Position numbers and translations under genes: made by a program. This document shows positions 18,113 to 25,867 of a stretch of DNA of 37,208 bases, piece after piece. Below the pieces are notes generated by a model. That model ran no database searches. It saw only the letters and a program-made list of their open reading frames with translations, and had not been told where the DNA came from. Source of the DNA: Halomonas sp. PR-M31 (GTDB lineage: Bacteria; Pseudomonadota; Gammaproteobacteria; Pseudomonadales; Halomonadaceae); NCBI RefSeq assembly GCF_001039575.1, contig NZ_JIBT01000012.1, forward strand, positions 1-37,208. Reading direction: 5' to 3'. Each line of letters starts with the position of its first letter. The stretch's first letter is position 1.

Positions 18113-19264
18113 TCATTCGAGTCTTGGCCGTTCTCGCTCCTCGGTGATCCACCGAGGAGCGAATAGAGTGCGAAGCATTTGCCATAGCGCCCACAAGGCT
18201 GCCAGAGGCAGCAGCAGGGTCTCGAGTAGATAGACCACCAATAGCTGAATGAAACGCTCCACCATGCTATCGGAGAACTGACGCACGCTCAGGGTCATGT
18301 CCGCGGTGCGCTCGCGCAGATCATTCAGCCATTGTGTCAGCCCTTCTTCCTCCTCCAGCGTATCGACATCTGCCTGCTGCAGTTCCGCCGTTGCCACGTT
18401 CAAGGCCTGCTGAGCCTGCTGACGCCGCTCCTCCAGAAGTGCATCCGAGACGAACCCGACTCCGGTTATCATCAAGGGAAGCGCCAGGCGGGCGACGATA
18501 AGCACGATAACGACTCCGCGGGCCAGCAGCACCAAGCGCTGGGACAGCCCCGAAAACACCAGCGCCATCATCAATAGCAGCACGCTCAGGCTGCCAAGCA
18601 CCGTTATTGCCGCACCCTCCCCCATCTCCAGCAGTACACGCTGTATACCAATTGACGCTATGGCCACCACCATGACGTCCGAATAGCGTTCCGCCATATC
18701 CTGCAGCGGCTTGAACACTTGCCCCGGCTTGACCGCAACACCGCCAATGAAAGGCAAGGTCAATTCCGCTTCCGCTGCCAGGGCGATACCGCGATCGATC
18801 AAGCGCGCAGAAGCATAGGAGGCCGCTGCCAGTGCCAAGGAGCGATCGAGGGTCGTGATCGCCGAGATTTCCGTGGGTGCCAGCACGGGGCCAAGCACGC
18901 GTCGCTCGGCGAATCCGCTGATCGAGGCCAATAGTACAAGCCCCAGTAGGACAAGCATTCCCAGACGCTTTCTGATATCGCGTCGAGACAAGATCGTCGG
19001 TCCGACAGGATTGCTCGAGTACTCAGCTTCTGGACGATGCGCCTTTATCCAACTGGTAAAAGGCAACAGCAGGCTGAGAGAGAGCAATACCATTTGCCAT
19101 TTTCGCAATGACGTCCTGCGCCACCAGCGCCACGCCGCGAATGTGCCCACCACCAGGCCCAACAAAACGACATAGCTCAGTTCCGGCCAGCGCAATGTGT
19201 TCACAAGCGCTCCTAGATAAACCGCATCGAGCAGCAGAGCGATGATCAGACTCAACATAGCCAT
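18113..19264 (-). CDS. Multi-spanning membrane protein of unknown function
   Basis: A 383-residue protein not assigned to a family. It has about eight or nine hydrophobic segments: three in the first 75 residues, one near 105 (LGMLVLLGLVLLASISGFAE), further ones in the middle, and a last pair near 340-365. A soluble stretch at about 283-330 is rich in Glu and Gln (RRQQAQQALNVATAELQQAD) and may form a coiled coil. The ATG at 19264 follows a GGGAGGA ribosome site; a TTG at 19267 adds one residue. It is tail to tail with mdh and divergent from the SDR gene, with an inverted repeat between them. It may sense or organise something at the inner membrane, but no function can be stated. Confidence 0.7.
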   Translation of the reverse strand: MAMLSLIIALLLDAVYLGALVNTLRWPELSYVVLLGLVVGTFAAWRWWRRTSLRKWQMVLLSLSLLLPFTSWIKAHRPEAEYSSNPVGPTILSRRDIRKRLGMLVLLGLVLLASISGFAERRVLGPVLAPTEISAITTLDRSLALAAASYASARLIDRGIALAAEAELTLPFIGGVAVKPGQVFKPLQDMAERYSDVMVVAIASIGIQRVLLEMGEGAAITVLGSLSVLLLMMALVFSGLSQRLVLLARGVVIVLIVARLALPLMITGVGFVSDALLEERRQQAQQALNVATAELQQADVDTLEEEEGLTQWLNDLRERTADMTLSVRQFSDSMVERFIQLLVVYLLETLLLPLAALWALWQMLRTLFAPRWITEERERPRLE

Positions 19265-19291
19265 CAAACAATCCTCCCGGTGATGAATGCA

Positions 19292-19318
19292 TCGATTGAG
19301 CGATGATAAATCAATCGA
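19292..19318. promoter_or_regulatory. Inverted repeat in the divergent promoter of the SDR gene
   Basis: TCGATTGA (19292-19299) faces TCAATCGA (19311-19318), a perfect 8-bp inverted repeat with arm centres 19 bases apart, in the gap between the membrane-protein gene and the SDR gene. Such spacing fits a dimeric regulator, for example of the LysR or TetR type; none is encoded next to it. Confidence 0.4.
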
Positions 19319-19448
19319 GGTCAGCGCTATGAAGGGGCACTCATACTAGGCCATTCTGATGATATCGCTCTATTGAATTTCCAAAGCCTACTTACCATGC
19401 TGTTCATACTACCCCTGCTAAAAAACCGGAACTGAAAAGGAGATAACA

Positions 19449-20135
19449 ATGAACGACCACGTCATGCTAATTACCGGCGCTTCGACGGGCATTGGCGCGG
19501 CCACCGCCCGGGCCGCACACCGCGCAGACTACAAGCTGGTACTGGCGGCCCGCTCCACGGAAAAACTGGAAGCACTCGCCAGCGAATTTGGCCCTGAAAA
19601 GACATTGACCGTCGCCTGTGACGTCACCTCCATGGAAGATCAGCAAGCCATGGTGGACAAGGCCATGGAACATTTCGGGCGAATCGACGTGGTGTTCGCC
19701 AATGCCGGCAGGGGTGGTTCGCCCGGCGGTTTCAGCGAAGCCGACCACAAAAGCTGGCACGACATGTTGATGACCAATGTCTACGGCGTCGGCTTGACGA
19801 TTCAGGCCACCCTGCCAATGCTGCGCAAAACGCAAGGTCACATACTGCTTACCGGGTCCGCTGCGGGGCGTACTACCATTCCCGGATCAATGTACAGCGC
19901 CAGCAAATGGGCGGTCACGGGTATTGGCTACAATCTGCGCGAAGAGCTGCGGGGCAGCGGCATACGGGTCACCCTGATCGAACCTGGCATGGTGGATACG
20001 CCCTTCTTCGATCAGACGCCGGATCATGCTCTGGAAGATCGCGACATCGCCAACGCAGTCATGTATGCGGTCAGTCAGCCGGATCATGTGGACGTCAACG
20101 AGATACTTATTCGGCCTACGCCCTCCCGGGAATAA
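19449..20135 (+). CDS. Short-chain dehydrogenase/reductase (SDR) family oxidoreductase
   Basis: A 228-residue classical SDR. The cofactor motif TGASTGIG is at residues 9-16, the structural motif NAG near 85, Asn110 (MTNVYG), catalytic Ser137 (LLTGSAAG), Tyr149 and Lys153 (MYSASK). The cofactor site RSTEKL at 35-40 suggests NADP(H) preference. The ATG at 19449 follows AAGGAG by six bases. The substrate cannot be predicted. It is followed, after about 110 bases, by the small XRE gene. It is a cytosolic enzyme and appears intact. Confidence 0.9.
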   Translation: MNDHVMLITGASTGIGAATARAAHRADYKLVLAARSTEKLEALASEFGPEKTLTVACDVTSMEDQQAMVDKAMEHFGRIDVVFANAGRGGSPGGFSEADHKSWHDMLMTNVYGVGLTIQATLPMLRKTQGHILLTGSAAGRTTIPGSMYSASKWAVTGIGYNLREELRGSGIRVTLIEPGMVDTPFFDQTPDHALEDRDIANAVMYAVSQPDHVDVNEILIRPTPSRE

Positions 20136-20163
20136 GCATCTGAACAAATATTACAAAAAACAT

Positions 20164-20185
20164 GCCCCGAATATGTTTTCGGGGC
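20164..20185 (-). terminator. Weak minus-strand terminator-like hairpin
   Basis: GCCCCGAA (20164-20171) pairs with TTCGGGGC (20178-20185) around a 6-base loop. Read on the minus strand, it is followed by ATGTTTTTT, a short U-run, so it could end transcripts running leftward through the XRE gene. It also lies 29 bases after the SDR stop on the plus strand, where no U-run follows. Confidence 0.4.
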
Positions 20186-20245
20186 TGGCGAAATGCGCAA
20201 AAATTTCGCATGCTGAAGTTGTCAGTGGACAGGCAATGGAGCCTC

Positions 20246-20563
20246 ATGAACGCGGTAAGACAATTGAACGGCAGCGCCTCTTTGGCCCCGTCGTCGAAGG
20301 GTAAGGGCCGTCTCGATACGAGAGTCGATGCAAGTGGCAATGTGCACGATGACGTTAGGGACATGGAAAAACGCTCTCGCCTGATGCGGGTAGTCACGCG
20401 CCGCATCGCCTTCTCGGAGCTGGACAATCGGGAAATCGCCCGTCGCGCCGGCATTCCTTCTCAGCGTATCAGCGATCTGCTCGCCGGGCGCCTGGAACAC
20501 TTCTCCATCGATCAACTTCAAGCCCTTCGCGAAACCGTGGAGGATGACACCCCGACTTCCTGA
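20246..20563 (+). CDS. Small XRE-type helix-turn-helix protein
   Basis: A 105-residue protein from ATG 20246, which has GGAG five bases upstream. The C-terminal half (about residues 55-95) is a Cro/C1-type HTH of the HigA/HTH_37 type: SELDNREIARRAGIPSQRIS followed by DLLAGRLEHFSIDQLQALRE. The N-terminal half is of low complexity and unassigned. Such proteins are often antitoxins, but no toxin gene adjoins it, so it may be an orphan antitoxin or a stand-alone regulator. The start is uncertain: in-frame codons occur upstream to 20162. Confidence 0.65.
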   Translation: MNAVRQLNGSASLAPSSKGKGRLDTRVDASGNVHDDVRDMEKRSRLMRVVTRRIAFSELDNREIARRAGIPSQRISDLLAGRLEHFSIDQLQALRETVEDDTPTS

Positions 20564-20600
20564 CCGTTATTTCTGATTGCCCTATCTTCAGTAATTTTTT

Positions 20601-20631
20601 TATTCGGTGCCGCATATCACGGCACCGAATA
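20601..20631. repeat. Perfect 12-bp inverted repeat between convergent genes
   Basis: TATTCGGTGCCG (20601-20612) and CGGCACCGAATA (20620-20631) pair around a 7-base loop in the gap between the XRE gene and the convergent TRAP permease gene. Neither strand has a U-run after the stem (the T-run lies before it on the plus strand), so it is not a classic intrinsic terminator. It may still stabilise 3' ends of both transcripts. Confidence 0.55.
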
Positions 20632-20669
20632 ATCGCTCGTTTGAACAACGTTCACTTCAGATTTGTAGT

Positions 20670-22685
20670 TCAGGTTACATCGGTTTCAGGCTGGCGTTTA
20701 CTAGCCAGCCAGTTGCCCCCCAACAGCACCGTGATGATCACCACACCGGCTATCTCGCTCAATAAATTGGGATAGAACACGGCTGCCGATGCCAAGGCGA
20801 TCAGCATCCGGGGAATCACCGAAATACGCATGAACAGATAGCCTTCCAAGGCTGCGGCGAAGGCCAAAAGCGCAGCAATCGCGATGATCACATTCCACAT
20901 CACTACCGCCACCGGGCCACCCATGATGATTTCCGGATTGAACACCATGAACAGTGGAATCAGATATAGCCCCTTGGCAAACTTCCAGGCCTGGAAGCTG
21001 GTCTCCATGGGCTTGCTGCCGGCGATGGCCGCGCCGGCAAACCCCGCCAGGGCAATCGGCGGCGTCACATTGGAGTCCTGGGAGTACCAGAACACCACCA
21101 GATGCGCGATCAAAAGCGGCATGCCGAACTCCGTGGAAAGCGCCGGGCCAACCAGCACGATCAAGACGATATAGCTTGCTGTGACCGGCAGCCCCATGCC
21201 CAGTACCAGGCTTGCCAGCAGCACCATCAGCAGTGCCAGCAGAATATTGCCCCCGGAAAACGCCATCATCATCGCCGAGAACTTGAGCCCCAGTCCGGTC
21301 AGCCCGACGATGCCGACGATGATGCCCGCCACGGCACAGGCCATGCTCACCGCCACCGCATTGCGCGCGCCCAGTTCCAATCCTTCGATCAGCCGAACAA
21401 ACCCGGTTTTCGTTATCCCTTTCAGCCCCTCGGAGGTGACCGGCTGGCCCTGCTTCGGTGCGATGAACAGATACCAGATCAAGAAGCGCAGCACCGCCAC
21501 GGCAATGATGGTCAGAATGGCGTAATAGCCGACCCGCATAGGGGACATGTTCATGACCAGCAGATAGACCAGCATCCCCAGGGGTAGCAGGAAGTGCCAG
21601 CCATCGCGCATCACCTGGCCCAGCTGAGGCAACTCCGAGCGAGGCATCCCTTGCATGCCACGCTTCAAGGCAATGATGTGCACGAACAAATAAACCGTGG
21701 CGAAATACATTACCGCCGGCAGAATGCTGACCTTGACGATCTCGAGATAGGGCACATTGGTGTATTCGGCGATCAGGAAAGCGCCGGCTCCCATCAGCGG
21801 CGGTGTGATCTGCCCGCCGGTACTGGCCGCCGCCTCGATGCCCCCGGCCTGGGCCGGACGATAGCCAAGCCGCTTCATCAAGGGGATGGTGAAGGCGCCG
21901 GTGGTCACCACGTTGGCAATCGCACTGCCGGAAATCGACCCCATGCCCGCGGAGGCCAGCACCGCCGCCTTGGCCGGCCCGCCCCGCTGACGTCCGGTGG
22001 CGGCATAGGCCAGATCGATGAAGAAACGACCGGCACCGGTGCTTTCCAGAAAGGCGCCGAACAGCACGAAGACGAAGATATAGGTCGCCGCCACCCCAAG
22101 GGGTAGCCCAAACAGCCCTTCCTGGCCCAGATAGAGCTGGCCGACGATGCGATCCAAACTGTAACCACGATGGGCCATGATGCCGGGCATCCAATCCGAC
22201 AACCAGGGCAAGTCTCCTCGAGGGCCGGCAAAGGCATACAGGATCGCCACCACGCCGATGATGGTCATGCCCAGCCCCACCGCCCGTCGGCTGGCTTCCA
22301 GCACTGTGATCACGGCGATACAGCCGACCAGGATATCCGTCTGGTTCCAGAAACCGGCGCGGTTGATGATCTCGTCGAGATAAAAGCTCATGTAGAAGCC
22401 GGTGATAAAGGCCCCGGCCAGGAAGACGCAATCGATAATCCAGCCCAGCACACCCCGCCGGCGATGGGCGCCGAATACCGGAAACATCAGAAAGGCCATG
22501 AACATGATCAGCGCAATATGGATGCTGCGCTGATAGAAAAGCCCCAGCGGTTCGATCCCCGCCGCATAGAGCTGAAACAGGGACAGACCCACTCCCACCA
22601 GGGTGATCAGCCAAAGCACCAGCCGCGGCTGAATGACGTTGGGTGTGCCGGGATCGATGTCGGATTGTTCGGGGGCGTCGTTCAT
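20670..22685 (-). CDS. TRAP transporter fused permease (DctQM-type), TAXI family
   Basis: A 671-residue inner-membrane protein in which the small (about 4-helix) and large (about 12-helix) TRAP permease subunits are fused. Typical features are GLPLGVAATYIFVFVLFGAF, GSISGSAIANVVTTGAFTIP, GGIEAAASTGGQITPPLMGA and FWYSQDSNVTPPIALAGFAG. The start at 22685 (MNDAPEQSDIDPGTPN) lies ten bases after the stop of the upstream DUF1850 gene; an upstream ATG at 22742 would overlap it. It imports an organic anion using the sodium gradient with the binding protein encoded two genes upstream. The substrate is unknown; TAXI members are often linked to glutamate or dicarboxylates, but specificity is not readable here. 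Confidence 0.93.
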   Translation of the reverse strand: MNDAPEQSDIDPGTPNVIQPRLVLWLITLVGVGLSLFQLYAAGIEPLGLFYQRSIHIALIMFMAFLMFPVFGAHRRRGVLGWIIDCVFLAGAFITGFYMSFYLDEIINRAGFWNQTDILVGCIAVITVLEASRRAVGLGMTIIGVVAILYAFAGPRGDLPWLSDWMPGIMAHRGYSLDRIVGQLYLGQEGLFGLPLGVAATYIFVFVLFGAFLESTGAGRFFIDLAYAATGRQRGGPAKAAVLASAGMGSISGSAIANVVTTGAFTIPLMKRLGYRPAQAGGIEAAASTGGQITPPLMGAGAFLIAEYTNVPYLEIVKVSILPAVMYFATVYLFVHIIALKRGMQGMPRSELPQLGQVMRDGWHFLLPLGMLVYLLVMNMSPMRVGYYAILTIIAVAVLRFLIWYLFIAPKQGQPVTSEGLKGITKTGFVRLIEGLELGARNAVAVSMACAVAGIIVGIVGLTGLGLKFSAMMMAFSGGNILLALLMVLLASLVLGMGLPVTASYIVLIVLVGPALSTEFGMPLLIAHLVVFWYSQDSNVTPPIALAGFAGAAIAGSKPMETSFQAWKFAKGLYLIPLFMVFNPEIIMGGPVAVVMWNVIIAIAALLAFAAALEGYLFMRISVIPRMLIALASAAVFYPNLLSEIAGVVIITVLLGGNWLASKRQPETDVT

Positions 22686-22695
22686 GGAAATCTCG

Positions 22696-23208
22696 TCAGG
22701 AAGTCTTGTTATCAGGTTGCAGACGAATGATGACCCGCTCACCCGCTGCCAGGGCGCTCAGACTGATGATATCGCCATCATGAGAGAGCCGATGATCGAC
22801 GGCCATGCTGCCCACCCGCAGCAGATAGCGATTGCCGGGCACCGGCTCGTTGATGTGCTCGATCCAGTAGCCTCCCTTGCCGTCCGAGGTCTGCACCCCG
22901 CGCCCAGGGATATGGCCAAGCCCCGCCGCGAAATCCGGCTGGTGACTACGCTCCAATACCATCTTCCTCTGATGGTACCGATAGCAGTCCTCGACTCGAA
23001 TACCCGTCACGGAGTGATTCCATACCAGACACCAGCGCTCCCCGGGCTGAAGAGGAATATCGACCAGCGTCTTGTCCGAGGATGACATCACCTGCAACCG
23101 GGCAGGCTCACTTGCTGCCACACCGGGTATCGATACGAGCCACGACACCAACAGCAAAAGGACGAGCACTAATGCTCGCCCCTTGGCTTTAAGCATCACG
23201 AACCACAT
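22696..23208 (-). CDS. DUF1850 domain protein of the TAXI-TRAP operon
   Basis: A 170-residue exported protein with an N-terminal signal or anchor (LVLVLLLLVSWLVSIPGVAA) and the DUF1850 pattern: WCLVWNHSVTGIRVEDCYRY, then LERSHQPDFAAGLGHIPGRG. DUF1850 genes typically lie next to TAXI-type TRAP genes; their function is not known. It starts eight bases after the binding-protein stop (GAGG seven bases before the ATG) and ends ten bases before the permease start. It is probably periplasmic and an accessory to transport. Confidence 0.85.
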   Translation of the reverse strand: MWFVMLKAKGRALVLVLLLLVSWLVSIPGVAASEPARLQVMSSSDKTLVDIPLQPGERWCLVWNHSVTGIRVEDCYRYHQRKMVLERSHQPDFAAGLGHIPGRGVQTSDGKGGYWIEHINEPVPGNRYLLRVGSMAVDHRLSHDGDIISLSALAAGERVIIRLQPDNKTS

Positions 23209-23216
23209 TCAAGGCC

Positions 23217-24179
23217 TCAAGGACGCAGCTTGTCGGGAATCTCGGCACCGACCTCTTCGTAATAACGAATGGCACCGGGGTGCAGCGGCACCGGGGTCGC
23301 CTCGAGGCTGAACTCCACCGTGGTGTCATTGGCTGCCGGATGAATGGCGATCAGCTCATCGGTCTTCTCGAATAGCACTTTTGTAACGTCATAGGCCAGA
23401 TCCTCCGGCAGGTCCGCATTGACCACCAGTACATTGGGCACGCTGATGGTCTGCACCGGCTCCTCCATACCCTCATAGAGTCCTTTTTTCAGCTCGTAGG
23501 CGGCGAATACCGGTTCGGCTTCCTGAGCCTTGGAGATTTCATCATCGCTCAATCCCACCAGACGAATATCCCGGGTGGCGGCCAGGTTGAGGATCGAACT
23601 GGTGGGCGGCCCGACGCTCCAGAAACCTGCATCGATGTCTCCATCGCGCAAGGCGTCCGCGGTCTCGTTGAAATTCAGACGCAGGGTTTCCATATCGTCA
23701 TAGGTGAGATCGTTGGCTTCCATCACCGCCTTGGCATTGAGCTCGGTCCCGCTACCCGGGGCCCCTACGGAGACCCGCTTGCCTTTTAGGTCCTGAAGAG
23801 AAGTAATATCCGAATCCGCCATGACGACCAGCTGCACCGCATTAGGATAGATCGAACTCAAAGCGCGTGTGGCTTCGACCTGACGTCCATCGAACGCCCC
23901 TTCTCCCTTGTAGGCCTGATAGGCGGTATCCGCCAGCACCAAGGCAAAATCCGAATCCCCACGATAGATCAGACCCATGTTCTCGACGGAGGCCCCGGTG
24001 ACTTCGGCAACCGCGCTATACCCCTCGAGATGATTGTTGATCAACTCCGCCAAACCACCGCCATAGGGGTAATAGACCCCGCCGGTACCTCCGGTGGCAA
24101 TGGAGAGACGTTGTTGAGCAATGGCGGCGGGGGCTGCAATGATGAGCGACGCCGCAAGAGCAGCAGAAAGTAGACGCAT
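23217..24179 (-). CDS. TAXI-family TRAP solute-binding protein
   Basis: A 320-residue periplasmic binding protein. A signal peptide covers residues 1-21 (MRLLSAALAASLIIAAPAAI, cut after AIA). The mature start RLSIATGGTGGVYYPYGGGL is the diagnostic motif of the TAXI family, with further matches in DFALVLADTAYQAYKGEGAF and KGKRVSVGAPGSGTELNAKA. It captures the ligand for the fused permease. It is the first gene of the operon (binding protein, DUF1850, permease), with a ribosome site AGGAGA upstream. A pair of AGCGCT-centred operator-like sites lies 130-180 bases upstream. Confidence 0.93.
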   Translation of the reverse strand: MRLLSAALAASLIIAAPAAIAQQRLSIATGGTGGVYYPYGGGLAELINNHLEGYSAVAEVTGASVENMGLIYRGDSDFALVLADTAYQAYKGEGAFDGRQVEATRALSSIYPNAVQLVVMADSDITSLQDLKGKRVSVGAPGSGTELNAKAVMEANDLTYDDMETLRLNFNETADALRDGDIDAGFWSVGPPTSSILNLAATRDIRLVGLSDDEISKAQEAEPVFAAYELKKGLYEGMEEPVQTISVPNVLVVNADLPEDLAYDVTKVLFEKTDELIAIHPAANDTTVEFSLEATPVPLHPGAIRYYEEVGAEIPDKLRP

Positions 24180-24308
24180 GGATGTCTCCTTGAATGATTG
24201 TTATTGATACGTCTAAAAGCTAGCACGTTCGCCAACTTACACGCCAGAACGTGACGCTGCCCGTCCACATCTCTTTGGTAGGATTCACGCTGACGAGGCA
24301 AGCTTTTC

Positions 24309-24360
24309 AAAGCGCTTCATCCAGTGCTGATTCCGGCTAGTCATCGCTACTGAAGCGCTT
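24309..24360. promoter_or_regulatory. Paired AGCGCT-centred operator candidates
   Basis: AAGCGCTTCA (24310-24319) and TGAAGCGCTT (24351-24360) form an inverted repeat in the gap between the TRAP operon and alkA. Each half also centres on the palindrome AGCGCT, and the two centres are 43 bases apart, about four helical turns. The pattern resembles operators of LacI-family regulators. No LacI gene is in the window. Confidence 0.4.
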
Positions 24361-24411
24361 ACACTGAATCTATTGTTACGCCACTACGCACGCTCCGATC
24401 ATGAGGAATTG

Positions 24412-25206
24412 ATGCTGACCCTTGCCTATCGCCCTCCCTTTGCCTGGGAGCGCCTGCGCCATTTTTTGTCCCGACGCCTGATCGACGGCCAGGAATGGCT
24501 GAGTGATGACTCCTACGGCCGTACCTTTGTCTGGGGTGAGGCCAAGGGGCACTTCACCGCGACCCACGACCCGCAGCGGCACTGCTTTAACGTGGCGCTG
24601 AGCATCGATGATCTTTCCGCTTCGCAGGCGGTGGTGGACAACATTCGCCGTCTGCTGGACCTGGATGCGGATACCCAGGCTATCGAAGCTCATCTGAATG
24701 CAGCGGTTCCCGGACTGCCTTTGGTACCCGGGCTTCGCTTACCGGGCATGTGGGATCTGTTCGAGGCCGGGGTACGAGCCATCCTGGGTCAGCAGATCTC
24801 CGAGCTTGCCGCACGCCGCCTGGTGCAGACTCTGGTGGATGCGCTGGGTGAGCCCCTGGGAGAATCCTTGGACGACCAGCGTCACTGCTTTCCCACCCCG
24901 GGCAGCATCGCCGCCAGCGATCTGAGTTTCCTCAAGATGATCAGCGCTCGTCGCGATACCCTGCGCCGCTTCGCCGAGTGGTATCGGGACAGCGAAACGC
25001 CGGAGGATACGACTCAGTGGCTGGCGCTCAAGGGCATCGGTCCCTGGACCGTGGATTACGCGCGGCTGCGCGGTATCAGCCACCCAGACATCTGGCTAAG
25101 CGGCGATCTGGTGGTGAAAAAGAAGCTGCACGCCTTGAATGACGCCGACCCGGATCAGGCTGCCCCTTGGCGCAGCTACCTCACCCTGCAACTGTGGAAT
25201 CACTGA
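24412..25206 (+). CDS. alkA: DNA-3-methyladenine glycosylase II-like
   Basis: Removes alkylated purines from DNA. It has 264 residues from the ATG at 24412, which follows GAGGA; a TTG at 24373 would add 13. An AlkA-type N-terminal domain (LTLAYRPPFAWERLRHFLSR) precedes the helix-hairpin-helix domain: MWDLFEAGVRAILGQQIS, then LKGIGPWTVDYARLRG and the catalytic Asp232 in IWLSGDLVVKKK. The length is close to E. coli AlkA (282). Its stop is two bases before the start of the methyltransferase gene, so the pair is an alkylation-repair operon. No Ada regulator is visible. Confidence 0.9.
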   Translation: MLTLAYRPPFAWERLRHFLSRRLIDGQEWLSDDSYGRTFVWGEAKGHFTATHDPQRHCFNVALSIDDLSASQAVVDNIRRLLDLDADTQAIEAHLNAAVPGLPLVPGLRLPGMWDLFEAGVRAILGQQISELAARRLVQTLVDALGEPLGESLDDQRHCFPTPGSIAASDLSFLKMISARRDTLRRFAEWYRDSETPEDTTQWLALKGIGPWTVDYARLRGISHPDIWLSGDLVVKKKLHALNDADPDQAAPWRSYLTLQLWNH

Positions 25207-25207
25207 C

Positions 25208-25696
25208 ATGTACCTCGACTATCTGACCGCCCCCGAAGGCTCACCGCTTGGCTTTTTGCAGATCCAGGCTATTGAGGCGGGCATCACCCACATCGACTTC
25301 GTGGATGAGTGCTTTGAGCCGGTCAAATCTCACCCGCGGATTGACGAGTGCAAGACCCAGCTCGAGGAATATTTTCAGGGTCAACGCCAGACCTTCGACG
25401 TGCCGCTGGCGCCTGAAGGCACTGTCTTCCAACAGCGCGTATGGAGGCAGCTGCGTGCCATTGCGTTTGGTGAGACCTGCAGCTACGCAGCGATCTCGCA
25501 AAAGATCGACAGCCCCAACAGTCATCGCGCCGTAGGGGCTGCCAATGGTCGCAACCCTGTATCGATCATCGTGCCCTGTCACCGGGTGATCGGCAGCAAT
25601 GGCCAGCTGACCGGCTATGCCGGTGGCTTGGCCCGCAAACAGTGGCTGCTTTGCCACGAGCAGGCGCATCGAGAATTCGCCCTGCAGCCATCATGA
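25208..25696 (+). CDS. ogt: Methylated-DNA--protein-cysteine methyltransferase
   Basis: A 162-residue suicide enzyme that takes the methyl group from O6-methylguanine onto a cysteine. The signature IIVPCHRVIG is present with Cys124, preceded by the arginine-finger helix RAVGAANGRNPVSI and the winged HTH with CSYAAISQKIDSPN. The ATG at 25208 begins MYLDYLTAPEGSPLGFLQIQ and is two bases after the alkA stop. Length and single-domain form fit Ogt rather than Ada. Confidence 0.92.
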   Translation: MYLDYLTAPEGSPLGFLQIQAIEAGITHIDFVDECFEPVKSHPRIDECKTQLEEYFQGQRQTFDVPLAPEGTVFQQRVWRQLRAIAFGETCSYAAISQKIDSPNSHRAVGAANGRNPVSIIVPCHRVIGSNGQLTGYAGGLARKQWLLCHEQAHREFALQPS

Positions 25697-25741
25697 GTTT
25701 TATACACAACGGTTATTAATTAATTACTTTCCTAACGGTCC

Positions 25742-25755
25742 TTGACCAATGTCAA
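25742..25755. promoter_or_regulatory. FNR/CRP-family binding site upstream of the ttr-like operon
   Basis: TTGACCAATGTCAA is a perfect palindrome TTGAC-N4-GTCAA, one base per arm from the FNR consensus TTGAT-N4-ATCAA; the flanking C and G extend it to 16 bases. Its centre (25748.5) is 32 bases before the centre of a -10-like GATACT (25778-25783), so it would sit near -41.5, as in class II activated promoters. Confidence 0.65.
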
Positions 25756-25867
25756 GTCCCGTTCCGCCTCCTAGGTTGATACTGGCGCCATAACATCAAT
25801 CTCATTTGTAAAGTGGTGCGCCCACAGCGCGTTGCTTTACAACGTTCCTTCAACCCCTGGAGGCGTT

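Noticed and set aside
20601-20631. Intrinsic terminator for the XRE or TRAP genes
   Set aside because: The stem is strong, but the T-run precedes it on the plus strand and reads as A's after it on the minus strand; kept only as an inverted repeat.
20701-22614. Open frame of 637 codons on the minus strand inside the TRAP permease gene
   Set aside because: It is an out-of-phase shadow of the permease, produced by GC-rich codons; it reads as low-complexity Gly/Arg/His-rich sequence with no family match.
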